Below, piece after piece: positions 1 through 11,297 of a stretch of 64,000 bases of DNA. The notes beneath the pieces were generated by a model. That model made no database searches and had not been told where the DNA came from. It saw only the letters and a program-made list of their open reading frames with translations. A program made the position numbers and the translations under genes. The DNA is from Pelomonas caseinilytica. Its GTDB lineage: Bacteria > Pseudomonadota > Gammaproteobacteria > Burkholderiales > Burkholderiaceae_C. Numbering within the stretch: position 1 is the first letter of the stretch; each line of letters begins with the position of its first letter. The stretch spans positions 1 through 64,000 of the forward strand of contig NZ_JAJTWT010000016.1 in the NCBI RefSeq assembly GCF_021353235.1, written 5' to 3'.

Positions 1-117
1 CCACGCTTCCTTCCCACGCTCGGTCGCCCTCACGCAGTTGCGCTTCGCTTCGCTCACTGTGACCAGCTCGCGGGAGGACTTGCACCTCCAGGATGTGCGC
101 CCATGCTGGGCGCACAC
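1..117. other. Left-edge noncoding stretch with a perfect hairpin
   Basis: I see no credible gene here. Positions 94-102 and 108-116 form a perfect 9-bp inverted repeat (TGTGCGCCC / GGGCGCACA) around a 5-base loop. It sits just beyond the aceA terminator and could be a second stem of that terminator or a REP-like unit. The window edge prevents judging what lies to the left. Confidence 0.5.
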
Positions 118-143
118 AAAAAAGAGCCCGCCAAGGCGGGCTC
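118..143 (-). terminator. Rho-independent terminator of aceA
   Basis: Read on the minus strand, positions 143-124 form a GAGCCCGCC / GGCGGGCTC stem with a two-base loop, followed at once by a run of T (positions 123-118 are A on the plus strand). It starts 28 bases after the aceA stop codon, the classical arrangement for an intrinsic terminator. Confidence 0.85.
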
Positions 144-170
144 GAAAGTCGGGAGTTGACGTTCCCTGGA

Positions 171-1469
<1,299 letters not shown>

Positions 1470-1542
1470 GGAAATCTCCTTGCAAACATCGAAAACCGAT
1501 GGCGCAAGACTAGTCCTGCCCCGGGCGCTTGTGGAGGGTCAA

Positions 1543-1556
1543 GTCTTATATAAGAC
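1543..1556. promoter_or_regulatory. Candidate operator palindrome upstream of aceA
   Basis: GTCTTATATAAGAC is a perfect 14-bp palindrome 74 bases upstream of the aceA start codon, in an AT-rich island inside otherwise GC-rich DNA. The position fits a promoter-region operator. Which regulator binds it cannot be told from the sequence. Confidence 0.5.
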
Positions 1557-1636
1557 AAAAAACTTTATCTTTAAAAAACAGTGACTTAGATTGTATTTTT
1601 CAAATCGCAAAACGTCATTCACCATAATGAGAAAAA

Positions 1637-1650
1637 TTGCGGCGCCGCAA
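1637..1650. promoter_or_regulatory. Second palindrome between aceA and the acetyltransferase
   Basis: TTGCGGCGCCGCAA is a perfect 14-bp palindrome about 170 bases upstream of aceA and 86 bases upstream of the chosen start of the divergent acetyltransferase gene. It could be an operator for either gene. GC-rich palindromes arise by chance more easily than AT-rich ones, so confidence is low. Confidence 0.3.
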
Positions 1651-1735
1651 CATCGCTGCTTTTCACGATCTGAAAGGTGACTTTCGAATCGTGAGAACGG
1701 GTCGTTTCAGAATGGCCCGCTCGCTCACACTTGCC

Positions 1736-2293
1736 ATGCCTGTCCTGCAGCCCCCCCGCCTTCGCCTCGAGCCGCTCGACGACCGCCATTTCGAGGGTCT
1801 GCACCGCCTCAATCGCGACCCGGTCGTCATGCGCTACATCACCGGCCGGCCCGACACGCTGCAGGACACCCAGTCCATGATCGACCGTGTCAAAGCCCGC
1901 TGGGCCGAGTTCGGCTATTCATGGTGGGGATTCATACGCCGCGAGGACGGTGAGTTGATCGGCAGCGGCTGCATCCAGCACCTCAACCGCGACCCCGAGG
2001 GACCGCTCGAAACCGGCTGGCGGCTGCGCCAGGACGCCTGGGGTCAGGGCTATGCCAGCGAGGCAGCCCGCCACATGGTGGGCTGGGCCTTCGAGACGCT
2101 GAAGCCCGAGCTGGTCTGCGCGGTTTGCCAGCCGCCCAACGTGGCCTCGGCCACGGTCATGGAAAGGCTGGGCATGCGCTACGTGGGCCTGGGGCGCTGG
2201 TACGACATGGAGTGCAAGCGCTACGACATCACCGCCGATGACTGGCCAGCCTCGCCGGGCCACGCCGCCTGGTGTGCCGACCTGGCGGGCTGA
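1736..2293 (+). CDS. GNAT-family N-acetyltransferase, RimJ/RimL type
   Basis: Predicted to transfer acetyl from acetyl-CoA to a protein N-terminus or small amine; the substrate is unknown. From the chosen start (MPVLQPPRLRLEPL) it is 185 residues. The opening LRLEPLDDRHFEGL, the central YSWWGFIRREDGELIGSG strand and the acetyl-CoA loop around GQGYASEAARHM, followed by NVASATVMERLGM, are typical of this subfamily. The frame stays open upstream to 1637, and ATG 1712 is an alternative start. I prefer 1736 because the family motif begins immediately after it. It is transcribed divergently from aceA; no partner gene hints at a substrate. Confidence 0.85.
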   Translation: MPVLQPPRLRLEPLDDRHFEGLHRLNRDPVVMRYITGRPDTLQDTQSMIDRVKARWAEFGYSWWGFIRREDGELIGSGCIQHLNRDPEGPLETGWRLRQDAWGQGYASEAARHMVGWAFETLKPELVCAVCQPPNVASATVMERLGMRYVGLGRWYDMECKRYDITADDWPASPGHAAWCADLAG

Positions 2294-2334
2294 GGCATAG
2301 TCCGGCGCTACCCATTCACTTGCGAGGAGGTCCC

Positions 2335-2481
2335 ATGGCCAACACCGAACAGCGCAGCAACAAAATGGCGAAGAAGCCCAAGAAGGACGCCGCGCCCGGC
2401 AAGACCGCCGGCTCCGACCGGCCGGTCGCGCCCATGACCGCTGTCATGCCCAAGGGCAAGGAAGCCAAGAAGCAAAAATAG
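2335..2481 (+). CDS. Small lysine-rich hypothetical protein (48 aa)
   Basis: A short open frame starting MANTEQRSNK with a strong GAGGAGG ribosome binding site at 2324-2330, ideally spaced from ATG 2335. The product is basic (many Lys, e.g. KKPKKD near residue 14 and KEAKKQK at the end), has no cysteine, signal peptide or membrane segment, and looks disordered. Small basic proteins of this kind are common in Burkholderiales, but I recognise no family. It lies 41 bases after the acetyltransferase gene and may be cotranscribed. The ribosome binding site is the main reason to believe it is translated. Confidence 0.6.
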   Translation: MANTEQRSNKMAKKPKKDAAPGKTAGSDRPVAPMTAVMPKGKEAKKQK

Positions 2482-2492
2482 GCGCTCCGCCC

Positions 2493-2538
2493 AAAAAATG
2501 GGGTCAGAGTCGATTTTATTTAATCGACTCTGACCCCA
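2493..2538 (-). terminator. 17-bp perfect hairpin, likely terminator of the MarC gene
   Basis: Positions 2499-2515 and 2522-2538 are a perfect 17-bp inverted repeat with a six-base loop. Read on the minus strand the stem is followed by six T residues (2498-2493), so it should terminate the MarC gene that ends at 2542. The stem core GGGGTCAGAGTCGA resembles dispersed proteobacterial repeats sometimes found beside REP-associated transposases (recollection, not checked). It may therefore be a mobile repeat used as a terminator. It also lies 18 bases beyond the plus-strand small ORF. Confidence 0.75.
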
Positions 2539-2541
2539 TAT

Positions 2542-3144
2542 TTAGAGCCCGCCGACGAAATAGCGCTTCAGGCCGGCCAGCACCATCTCGACGGCGATGG
2601 CCGTCAGAACGAGGCCCATCAGCTTCTCGATCGCCGAGACGACCGAGTCGCCCAGCAGCTTGCGGATGCGGTCCGCCAGCACCAGCACGACGCCCGACAC
2701 CAACATGGCAGCGCTGAGCGCACCTATCCATTCGTAGATGCGGTCGGGCTGGCGCGATGCCAGCAGCAGCACCGTCGCCATCGCCGACGGTCCGGCAAGC
2801 AGCGGCACGGCCAGCGGAAAGATCAGGGGCTCGCGGCCCGGCTCCAACCCATAGGCCGACTCGCCCGAGCCGCCGAAGATCATGCGGATGGCGATGATCA
2901 TGAGGATCACGCCGCCAGCCACTTCCAGCGAGCGCTCCGACAGGTGCATGACCCGCAGGAAGCCCTCGCCCAGGAACATGAAGGCGAAGAGCACGCTGAA
3001 GGCGATGCCCACCTCGCGCATCGCCACCCGCGTGCGCCGCTCCCGCGGCACCGAACGCATGATGGGGATGAAGATGGGCAGGCTGCCGAGCGGGTCGAGC
3101 ACCAGCAGCAGCAGGATCAGGGCGGAGAGGAAGCTGTGGTCCAT
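2542..3144 (-). CDS. MarC-family integral membrane protein
   Basis: Member of the MarC/YchE/YhgN family of inner-membrane proteins of uncertain function; the old link to multiple antibiotic resistance is not supported for this family. The 200-residue product from ATG 3144 (MDHSFLSALI) has about six hydrophobic segments. It carries typical motifs: LLLVLDPLGSLPIF near the N-terminus, a central FGGSGESAYG, and PLAVPLLAGPSAMATVL. The frame extends upstream to 3198, but the added residues are polar and unlike the family, so the internal start is preferred. It ends just before a strong hairpin terminator. Confidence 0.9.
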   Translation of the reverse strand: MDHSFLSALILLLLVLDPLGSLPIFIPIMRSVPRERRTRVAMREVGIAFSVLFAFMFLGEGFLRVMHLSERSLEVAGGVILMIIAIRMIFGGSGESAYGLEPGREPLIFPLAVPLLAGPSAMATVLLLASRQPDRIYEWIGALSAAMLVSGVVLVLADRIRKLLGDSVVSAIEKLMGLVLTAIAVEMVLAGLKRYFVGGL

Positions 3145-3236
3145 GCCGGCATTGTCGGCGGGCGGCAAAGCCGCGCGGCGAGGCACGGCCCGGGGCACAG
3201 GGCGGCACCGCCTCCCGGCGGGCCGCCGCGGCCAGG

Positions 3237-5603
3237 TCAGAAGCGGTAGTGCATCCGCGCGTAGTAGGACGCGCCGTTCAGACCGAACTGCAAGCTCTCA
3301 TAGTAGAAGCCGTTGTCGGTCTCGTTGGGGTCCTGCTTGGTCGGGTGGACGTTGAAGACGTTGCTGCCGCCCACGCTGAACTTGAGCGCCGGCGTGGCCT
3401 GCCAGCTCAGGCCGAGGTCCATTGACGCCTTGGGCTTGTAGACCTGGTTGGGCACCGGCGGGCCAGAGAAGGTACCCAGGGTCTGGCCGCCGAAGCGGAT
3501 GATCTTGGCCTCGCCGGTCCACGCCCCCTGGCTGTACTCGAAGCCCAGGGTCTCCTTGTCGCGCGGGCCGCCCTGCTCGATGAAGAGTCGCTCGCGCTCG
3601 GACAGCAGCACGTCCTCGAAGCCCTTCAAGGAGGCCGGCGCATTGACCGCGGTCACCAGCGTATGGCTCACGTTGAGGGCCAGGAAGGTGTTCAGCATGC
3701 CGGCGCCCACCTTGGCCCGCGTTGAGGCTGTGAGGTCCAGGCCGCGCGTGCGGGTGTTGACGGAATTGACGAAGAACTGCGCCTGACCGACTCCGAGGCC
3801 CTGCAGGATCGCCCCCAGCGCCGGATAGTTGTCGGCATCGAAGCGGCCGGACAGCACGATGCGGTCCTTGATCTTGATCTGGTAAAGGTCCAGCGTGATG
3901 GCCGTGTCGGTGCTGGGCTTGGCGGTGAAGCCGACGGTGTAGTTCCTGGACTTCTCCTGCTTGAGCGCCGGCACGCCGGCGGCGTTGGCGATGGTGCTGC
4001 CGTTGGGGGCCAGCACGACGTCCAGCGGCTTGCCGCTGATGAAGTCGGTGAAGGTCGACGAGAAGTAAAGCTGCTGCAGGCTGGGCGCGCGGAAACCGGT
4101 GCTCGCCGCGCCGCGCAGCAGGAAGCCGCTGTTGACGGCATAACTGCCGGCCAGCTTGGCAGTCGTCTCGGACCCGAAGTCGCTGTAGTGCTCCGTGCGC
4201 ACGGCCGCGTCGGCCGTCAGCGACGGCGTCAGGTTGGCCTCCCAGTCCACATAGAGGGCCTGGCTGCTGCGGCTGCGGCGGGTGGCGTCCGACGGCTGGA
4301 AGCCGGGAAAGCCCTGGCTGCCGGCGTTGCCGCCGAAGCCCACGCCGTCGGCATCGATGTAGGAGCCCGGCTCGCCTGCAACGATGTTGTACTTCTCGCG
4401 GCGGTATTCGGCGCCGAAGGCGACGTTGCTGCCACCCAGCAGTTCAGGGAAGAAGCGGCTGACGTCGAAGTTGGTGGTGTACTGGTCGAAGCCGAAGCCG
4501 CCCGCATTGAAGCTCGACGGGCTGACGCCCTTGCCACCGGCCAGCAGGTCCTTGTTGGCGATGGAGGCGTTCAGCGTGTGGCTGATGTCGTAGCGCAGCT
4601 TGTTGGAGCCGAAGGTCTGGGACAGGTCAGTCTCCCAGCCGGCGAAGGAGGACTTCCAGCCGACGATGAGGTAACGGTCCTCGATCTTGCCGTTGATGAA
4701 GGGCACGAAGCCGTCGGGGTACATGGCTGCCGAATTGCGGCTCGGGATGTCGTCGGAGCCGACGCCACCGCGGGCCCAGGCCGCCGAGGATGCATCGCGG
4801 TTCTGCGCACCGGCGGTCAGGTAGAGCTTGCTGTCGCCCGCGATGGGGAACTCACCGTTGAGGTAGACCGTCTTGTTCTGCACCTTGGTGTCACCAATGA
4901 TGCGGGGGTAGAAGTCCTGACCACCGCGGCTCGAGCGCCCGCGATCCTGCCACTCGCCGGTGATGCCGAGCGTGCCGCCGCCGAGCTTGACGCCGCAGTA
5001 GGCCGAGGCCAGCCAGTTCTTGCCGTCGCCGGCCGAGTACTGGCCATAACCGGCCACCGCCTCGCAGCCGGCCTTCTTCTTGAGCTGGATGTTGATGACG
5101 CCGGCGATGGCGTCCGAGCCGTATTGGGCCGCGGCACCGTCGCGCAGCACCTGCACGTTGTCGATGGCCAGCAACGGCAGGGAATTCATGTCCGTCCCAG
5201 TGGAGCCCCGGTTGCGGGCGCCGAAGAGGTTGACCAGGGCCACCGTGTGGCGGCGCTTGCCGTTCACCAGCACGAGGGTCTGGTCGGAACCCAGGCCGCG
5301 CAGGGCTGCCGAGTCGATCAGGTCGGCGCCGTCCGCCCCCGTCTGGCGGGTGGAGTTGAAGGACGGCGACAGGTATTGCAGCGACTGGGCAAGGTCGAAT
5401 TGCCCACCGCTCTCGGCGACCTTGCTCATCGAGTAGATGTCGACCGGCACGAGGGTGTCGGTCGAGGAGGCCGCCGGCAAGGACTTGCGCGAACCCAGGA
5501 CGGTGACGCGTTCCAGGTTGTTGGCCTCCTGGGCCAGCACGGCGGACGAGCCGAAGAGGCTGAGAGCGGCCAGGGCGACCGGCAGAAGGCGGTGAACAGG
5601 CAT
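3237..5603 (-). CDS. TonB-dependent outer-membrane receptor
   Basis: Predicted 22-stranded outer-membrane barrel with a plug domain, importing a siderophore, vitamin or oligosaccharide using TonB energy. The 788-residue product starts MPVHRLLPVA with a signal peptide cut near AVLAQEA. The plug domain follows (VNGKRRHT, then RDGAAAQYGSDAIAGVIN, the hallmark plug sequence). The barrel ends in a C-terminal aromatic residue (MHYRF). The open frame reaches back to 5774, but only the ATG at 5603 gives a signal peptide. Nothing in the neighbourhood (no FecR/sigma pair, no periplasmic binding protein) names the substrate. The 193 bases upstream to xerD show no recognised riboswitch or repressor site. 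Confidence 0.92.
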   Translation of the reverse strand: MPVHRLLPVALAALSLFGSSAVLAQEANNLERVTVLGSRKSLPAASSTDTLVPVDIYSMSKVAESGGQFDLAQSLQYLSPSFNSTRQTGADGADLIDSAALRGLGSDQTLVLVNGKRRHTVALVNLFGARNRGSTGTDMNSLPLLAIDNVQVLRDGAAAQYGSDAIAGVINIQLKKKAGCEAVAGYGQYSAGDGKNWLASAYCGVKLGGGTLGITGEWQDRGRSSRGGQDFYPRIIGDTKVQNKTVYLNGEFPIAGDSKLYLTAGAQNRDASSAAWARGGVGSDDIPSRNSAAMYPDGFVPFINGKIEDRYLIVGWKSSFAGWETDLSQTFGSNKLRYDISHTLNASIANKDLLAGGKGVSPSSFNAGGFGFDQYTTNFDVSRFFPELLGGSNVAFGAEYRREKYNIVAGEPGSYIDADGVGFGGNAGSQGFPGFQPSDATRRSRSSQALYVDWEANLTPSLTADAAVRTEHYSDFGSETTAKLAGSYAVNSGFLLRGAASTGFRAPSLQQLYFSSTFTDFISGKPLDVVLAPNGSTIANAAGVPALKQEKSRNYTVGFTAKPSTDTAITLDLYQIKIKDRIVLSGRFDADNYPALGAILQGLGVGQAQFFVNSVNTRTRGLDLTASTRAKVGAGMLNTFLALNVSHTLVTAVNAPASLKGFEDVLLSERERLFIEQGGPRDKETLGFEYSQGAWTGEAKIIRFGGQTLGTFSGPPVPNQVYKPKASMDLGLSWQATPALKFSVGGSNVFNVHPTKQDPNETDNGFYYESLQFGLNGASYYARMHYRF

Positions 5604-5796
5604 GACGACTCCGTGAAGCTTTGTGATGGCGGCGGAGTTTGCCCCGGTCCACCGTGGCCTGGCCCCTCGGTGTTGTGGCCCGCCGACAGCTTGAAACCAA
5701 CGAAACCATCGAAGCCCCGGGGCAACCCGAAGCCCTCGGCCTCGGCACGGTGCGTGCGCACCAGAGCGAGGCAAGACCGGCCCTGGCTGGTCGCCG

Positions 5797-6672
5797 CTAA
5801 CCGCGGGGATGGTGCTGGGCGTGCAGTGCCTTCAGCCGCTCACGCGCCACATGGGTGTAGATCTGCGTCGTCGACAGGTCGGCATGCCCCAGAAGCAGCT
5901 GCACTGCGCGCAGGTCCGCCCCATGATTGAGCAGATGCGTGGCGAAAGCATGGCGCAAGGTATGCGGCGACAGCGGCACCGTGATGCCGGCGGCGAAGGC
6001 GTGCTTCTTGATCAGCGTCCAGAACATCTGCCGGGTCATGCCGGCGCCGCGCGCGGTGACGAAGAGGTCATCGCTGCTCTGCCCGGCCAGGATTTCGGCC
6101 CTGGCCTCCCTCAGGTAGCGCGCCAGCCAGTCGCGTGCATGCTCGCCGAAGGGCACGATGCGGCTCTTGGCGCCCTTGCCCGTCACGTGCAGCACCGCAT
6201 CCTTGAAGGCCAGGTGGGCGCTCTTGAGGGTCACCAGTTCCGAGACCCGCAGGCCGCTGGCATACATCAGCTCGAGCATGGCGCGGTCGCGCAGGCCCAG
6301 CGGGGTGTCCACGTCCGGCGCGGCCAGCAGGGCCGTCACCTGGGTTTCGCTGAGCAGCTTGGGCACACGCAGCGGCTGGCGCGCGGTGGTCAGCTTGAGC
6401 GTGGGGTCCGCCTGGATGCGGCCCTCGCGCAGCGCCCAGCGGAAATAGCGCTTGAAGACTGACAGCCGCCGATTCGCGCTGGTCGCCTTGCCGGCCGGCC
6501 GGGCCACCGCGTATTCGAACAACTGCGCCTCGGTGCAGGCGTCCAGCGGCGTCGGTGCCAGCCAGGCGGCGAGCGCCGCCAGGTCGCGCCGGTAGGCCGC
6601 CTGCGTGTTGGCGCTCAGGCCGTCTTCCAGCCAGAGCGCCTCGACGAAGGCCTCGATGCCCGGGTCAGTCAA
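5797..6672 (-). CDS. xerD: Tyrosine recombinase XerD
   Basis: Site-specific recombinase that with XerC resolves chromosome dimers at dif under FtsK control. The 291-residue product has the N-terminal core-binding domain (about 1-90) and the catalytic domain with the full set Arg142, Lys166, His237, Arg240, His263 and nucleophile Tyr272 ([14 protein letters not shown]). XerD is favoured over XerC by length and by the [20 protein letters not shown] block. The start is a TTG at 6672 that overlaps the last 8 bases of the upstream Bug protein gene. No later ATG fits the N-terminal domain, so translational coupling to that gene is likely. Confidence 0.9.
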   Translation of the reverse strand: MTDPGIEAFVEALWLEDGLSANTQAAYRRDLAALAAWLAPTPLDACTEAQLFEYAVARPAGKATSANRRLSVFKRYFRWALREGRIQADPTLKLTTARQPLRVPKLLSETQVTALLAAPDVDTPLGLRDRAMLELMYASGLRVSELVTLKSAHLAFKDAVLHVTGKGAKSRIVPFGEHARDWLARYLREARAEILAGQSSDDLFVTARGAGMTRQMFWTLIKKHAFAAGITVPLSPHTLRHAFATHLLNHGADLRAVQLLLGHADLSTTQIYTHVARERLKALHAQHHPRG

Positions 6673-7630
6673 GTTTCAGTTTCTGCGCCGCCACGACCTT
6701 CCGGTAGACGTCGAGTTCGGCCGCGATCTGGGCCGCGAATTCCTGCGGCGTGTTGGCGATGATGAGCGAACCGGTGTCCTCGATGCGCTTCTTCACGTCG
6801 GGGAGTTCGGTCGCCTTCTTGACGGCGCCGTGCACCTTGTCGACGACTTCCTTGGGCAGGTTCTTGGGCCCGTGGATGCCGTAGTAGGCCATGCGGTTGA
6901 CCGGCTCCAGCCCCACCTCCTTGAAGGTCGGCACATTGGGCAGGGCCGCCAGTCGCTGCGGCGCCGCGACGACGATGGGGATGAGGCGGCCGTCCTTGAT
7001 GAAGGGCAGCGCCGAGGGCAGGTTGTCGAAGATCATCGGCACCTGACCGGCGACGGTGTCGTTCAGCGCCGGGCCGGCGCCGCGGTAGGGGATGTGCAGC
7101 ACGAAGACGCCGGCGAGCGTCTTGTACAGCTCCATCTGCAGGTGGCCGATGCCGCCGGTGCCCGAGGTCGCATAGCTGTGCTTGCCGGGGTTCTTCTTGA
7201 GCTCGGCGACGAAGCCCTTGTAGTCGCGCGCGGGGAAGCTCGGATGCACGGCGATCACGTTGGGCGTGGCCGCGATGTTGATGATGGGCGTGAAGTCGGT
7301 CAGCGGGTTGTAGGCGATCCTCGGGTTGATGGCCGGGTTGGCGGCCGTCGTCGAGACGGTCGCCACGCCGAGGGTATAGCCGTCGGGAGCGGCGCGCGAG
7401 ATCTCGGTGGCGCCCACCGTGCCGCCGCCGCCGGCCTTGTTGTCCACCACCATGGTCTGGCCGAGCAGGCTGGCCATGCGCTCGGAGACGATGCGGGCAA
7501 TGATGTCCGTCGTGCCGCCAGGCGCGAACGGCACGATCAGGCGCACGGGCTTCGCGGGATAGCCCTCGGCCCAGGCGAGAGGGCTGAGGCCGGCCAGCGC
7601 GGCGGCTTGGAGGACGGAACGGCGTTGCAT
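6665..7630 (-). CDS. Bug-family (TctC-like) periplasmic substrate-binding protein
   Basis: Periplasmic binding protein of the tripartite tricarboxylate transporter type, a family greatly expanded in Burkholderiales, where most members are orphan. The 321-residue product begins [21 protein letters not shown], a signal peptide with a twin-arginine-like start. It continues with the family hallmark [16 protein letters not shown] and the ligand-loop region [12 protein letters not shown]. No TctA/TctB membrane genes are present, so the ligand is unknown. The gene overlaps the start of xerD, an odd partner that suggests cotranscription rather than shared function. Confidence 0.92.
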   Translation of the reverse strand: MQRRSVLQAAALAGLSPLAWAEGYPAKPVRLIVPFAPGGTTDIIARIVSERMASLLGQTMVVDNKAGGGGTVGATEISRAAPDGYTLGVATVSTTAANPAINPRIAYNPLTDFTPIINIAATPNVIAVHPSFPARDYKGFVAELKKNPGKHSYATSGTGGIGHLQMELYKTLAGVFVLHIPYRGAGPALNDTVAGQVPMIFDNLPSALPFIKDGRLIPIVVAAPQRLAALPNVPTFKEVGLEPVNRMAYYGIHGPKNLPKEVVDKVHGAVKKATELPDVKKRIEDTGSLIIANTPQEFAAQIAAELDVYRKVVAAQKLKLD

Positions 7631-7674
7631 GTCATCGGTCTCCGGTGTTCTGGAGAGCCGATGCTAGCCCTAGA

Positions 7675-8276
7675 TCAGGACGCCGGCTGTCCGAGCAGCC
7701 CGGCGCGCAGCCGGTTGTCGGTGACCTTCTCGCCGAGGAAGACCTTCAGGAAGGCGGTGTAGAAATCCTGGCCCTCGATGGGCTTGCCCCACACCTTGCC
7801 GTTCACCGTCAGCACCGTGCCGCCCTGGGCCGGCAGGTAGTCGATGCGCAGCAGGTCGCCCTTCTTCACGCGGCCGACCTCGGTGATGGCGGCATTGAAC
7901 TGCCGCACGCGCTCCGCCACCGCAGCCTTCTCGGCCTCCGTGCAGTTGCGCTGCACGCCCTTGTCGACGGCCTTGACGAACTCCTGCGTGGAGACGTCCT
8001 TCACGAGCGGGATGACGATGCGCATCTCCAGGCGCTTGGGCCCGGGCTGGGCATAGACCGCGTCCGGCGTGGTCGTCTTGTGCGGCAGGTACAGGGCTGC
8101 AAGGTAGAGCGGGTAGATGGCCACCTGGCGCTTGCCGGCACCGTTGAGCTGGAGACTGGTGCCGTCGAGCTGCAGCGTGTCGGCGAAATCCTGGCCCTCA
8201 TAACGCAACGCCTGGGCGGGCAGGGAGACGGCGGCGGCCAGGGCCAGGACGGCGGCGTGGCGGCGGATCGGCAGGT

Positions 8277-8280
<4 letters not shown>
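7675..8280 (-). CDS. Chalcone-isomerase-like secreted protein
   Basis: A 201-residue protein with a signal peptide (MNLPIRRHAAVLALAAAVSL, cut near AQA) and the bacterial chalcone-isomerase-like fold recognised from QLNGAGKRQVAIYPLYLAALYL and the later RLEMRIVIPLVKDV and KGDLLRIDYLP stretches. Bacterial members are periplasmic; they are not known to act on flavonoids and their function is unsettled. ATG 8280 overlaps the queG stop codon by 4 bases, so the two are translationally coupled. A longer open frame runs upstream to 9120 but is antisense-type noise inside queG. Confidence 0.85.
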
Positions 8281-9413
<1,133 letters not shown>

Positions 9414-9881
9414 TTGGCCTTGATTCTAGAAACGCGCTTGCACTGGCCCGACGAGGCCGCCGCCGAAGCCACCGCCCAGCGCCTGGCCCGGGCCCTGCTC
9501 CCCGCCCCGAACGCCCTCATCGAACTGCACGGCCCGCTCGGCGCCGGCAAGACCACCTTCGTGCGGCTGCTGCTGCGCGCCCTCGGCGTGCAGGGCCGCA
9601 TCAAGAGCCCGAGCTACGCCGTCATGGAAAGCTATGCCCTGCCCTGCGGCGCCACGGCCAGTCATTTCGACTTCTACCGCTTCGGCGACCCGCGCGAGTG
9701 GGAGGACGCGGGCTTGCGCGACGTCTTCGCGGCGCCGGGCCTCAAGCTCTGCGAATGGCCCGAGAAGGCCGCGGGCCAACTGCCCGCCCCCGACCTTCAA
9801 CTCTTCATCGAACCGACATCCGGCGATGGCCGCGACGTGCGGGCCGTCGGCGCGCCGCGCCTCGTCGAGGCGCTGGCATGA
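9414..9881 (+). CDS. tsaE: tRNA threonylcarbamoyladenosine biosynthesis ATPase TsaE
   Basis: ATPase that works with TsaB and TsaD to make t6A37 in ANN-decoding tRNAs. The Walker A motif GPLGAGKTT, the family motif IKSPSYAVMESY and the HFDFYRF block identify it. No ATG fits: ATG 9348 lies inside the divergent queG gene. In-frame TTG codons at 9414 and 9420 directly follow the queG start. I give 9414 because a weak GGGAC is suitably spaced upstream; 9420 is equally possible. Length is then about 155 residues, normal for the family. The stop overlaps the amidase start by 4 bases. Confidence 0.92.
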   Translation: MALILETRLHWPDEAAAEATAQRLARALLPAPNALIELHGPLGAGKTTFVRLLLRALGVQGRIKSPSYAVMESYALPCGATASHFDFYRFGDPREWEDAGLRDVFAAPGLKLCEWPEKAAGQLPAPDLQLFIEPTSGDGRDVRAVGAPRLVEALA

Positions 9882-11290
9882 CGACGATGCGCCGCCGCTC
9901 CTCGCTCGGCCTCCTCGCCCTGCTGCTCAAGGCGCCGCAAACCCTGGCCGCGCCGACCCAGCCCGGCCAGGCCAGCATCGTCGCCGTGCGCGTGTGGCCG
10001 GCGCAGGAGTACACGCGGGTCACCATCGAGTCCGACCAGGCGCTGGCGGCCCGGCATTTCCTCGTCGACTCGCCGCACCGCCTCGTCATCGACATCGAGG
10101 GCCTGGCACTGAGCCCCGGGCTGCGCGAGCTGATCGGCAAGGTCAAGCCCGACGACCCCTACATCAGCGGCGTGCGCGTGGGCCAGAACACGCCCACCGT
10201 CGTGCGCATCGTGCTCGACCTGCGCCAGCCGGTGGCGCCGCAGATCTTCACGCTGACGCCGGTGGCGGCCTACAAGCACCGCCTCGTCTTCGACCTCTAT
10301 CCCAAGTTCCAGGCCGACCCGCTGCTGGCCCTGGTGCAGGAGCGCGAGAAGGCGCCAGCTCCCGCGACGACGCCGGCCCAGCGGGCCGAGGCCGCGGCCA
10401 GCGCGGTCAACGACGCACTGGGCGAGCTGATCCAGAAGATCGAACGTCCGCCGGCGCCGCCCGCCTCCTCGGCCCCCTTGCCGCAGCCGCTGCCGCAGCC
10501 ACCGGTGGCTGCCGCGTCCAAACCCGCGCCGCCCCCGCCGCCCGCGGCGGCGGCCGAACCCAAGATCGACCGCCTCATCATCATCGCCCTCGACCCCGGC
10601 CACGGCGGCGAGGACCCGGGCGCCGTCGGCCCGTCGGGCCTGCGCGAGAAGGACGTGGTGCTGTCGGTGGCCCACAAGCTGCGCGAGCGCCTGACGGCCA
10701 ACGCCAACATCCGGGTGCTGATGACGCGCGATGCGGACTTCTTCGTGCCGCTGCACGAACGGGTTCGCAAGGCGCGGCGCGTGCAGGCCGATCTCTTCGT
10801 CTCCATCCACGCCGACGCCTTCTTCACGCCGCAGGCGCGGGGCGCCTCGGTCTTCGTGCTGAGCGACGGCGCCGCCACCAGCGCTGCCGCGCGCTGGATG
10901 GCCAACCGCGAGAACGCGGCGGACATGGTCGGCGGCGTCAACGTCGGTGCGGCCACCAACGACGCCAACGTGCTGCGTGCCCTGCTCGACATGAGCACGA
11001 CGGCCCAGATCAAGGACAGCCTCAAGCTCGGCGGCGAGGTGCTGGGCCAGATCGGCAAGGTGGGGCGGCTGCACAAGGCCAAGGTGGAGCAGGCCGGCTT
11101 CGCGGTGCTGAAGGCGCCGGACATCCCGAGCATCCTGGTGGAGACGGCCTTCATTTCCAACCCGGAGGAAGAGAAGAAGCTCCGCGACCCGGACTACCAG
11201 GACCAGCTGGTGGACGCGCTGGCGACGGGGATCGCCAAGTACTTTGCGAAGAATCCGCCGATGGCGAGGCGGCGGAGTACGACGCTCTGA
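9878..11290 (+). CDS. amiC: N-acetylmuramoyl-L-alanine amidase, AmiC type
   Basis: Zinc-dependent periplasmic amidase that cleaves the amide bond between MurNAc and the stem peptide to split the septum. The 470-residue product has a signal peptide (MTTMRRRSSLGLLALLLKAP), an AMIN targeting domain (about residues 33-145), a Pro/Ala-rich linker (about 160-225) and an Amidase_3 domain. That domain shows the zinc ligands in DPGHGGEDPGA, GLREKDVVL and SIHADAFF and the catalytic Glu in ILVETAFISN. The two arginines at 5-7 before SSLGLL suggest Tat export, as for E. coli AmiC. It is coupled to tsaE by an ATGA overlap, a common arrangement. Confidence 0.95.
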   Translation: MTTMRRRSSLGLLALLLKAPQTLAAPTQPGQASIVAVRVWPAQEYTRVTIESDQALAARHFLVDSPHRLVIDIEGLALSPGLRELIGKVKPDDPYISGVRVGQNTPTVVRIVLDLRQPVAPQIFTLTPVAAYKHRLVFDLYPKFQADPLLALVQEREKAPAPATTPAQRAEAAASAVNDALGELIQKIERPPAPPASSAPLPQPLPQPPVAAASKPAPPPPPAAAAEPKIDRLIIIALDPGHGGEDPGAVGPSGLREKDVVLSVAHKLRERLTANANIRVLMTRDADFFVPLHERVRKARRVQADLFVSIHADAFFTPQARGASVFVLSDGAATSAAARWMANRENAADMVGGVNVGAATNDANVLRALLDMSTTAQIKDSLKLGGEVLGQIGKVGRLHKAKVEQAGFAVLKAPDIPSILVETAFISNPEEEKKLRDPDYQDQLVDALATGIAKYFAKNPPMARRRSTTL

Positions 11291-11297
11291 GTCTGGC

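Noticed and set aside
5604..5796. A riboswitch in the leader of the TonB-dependent receptor
   Set aside because: I could not find the conserved B12-box or any other riboswitch core; the stems seen are ordinary for GC-rich DNA.
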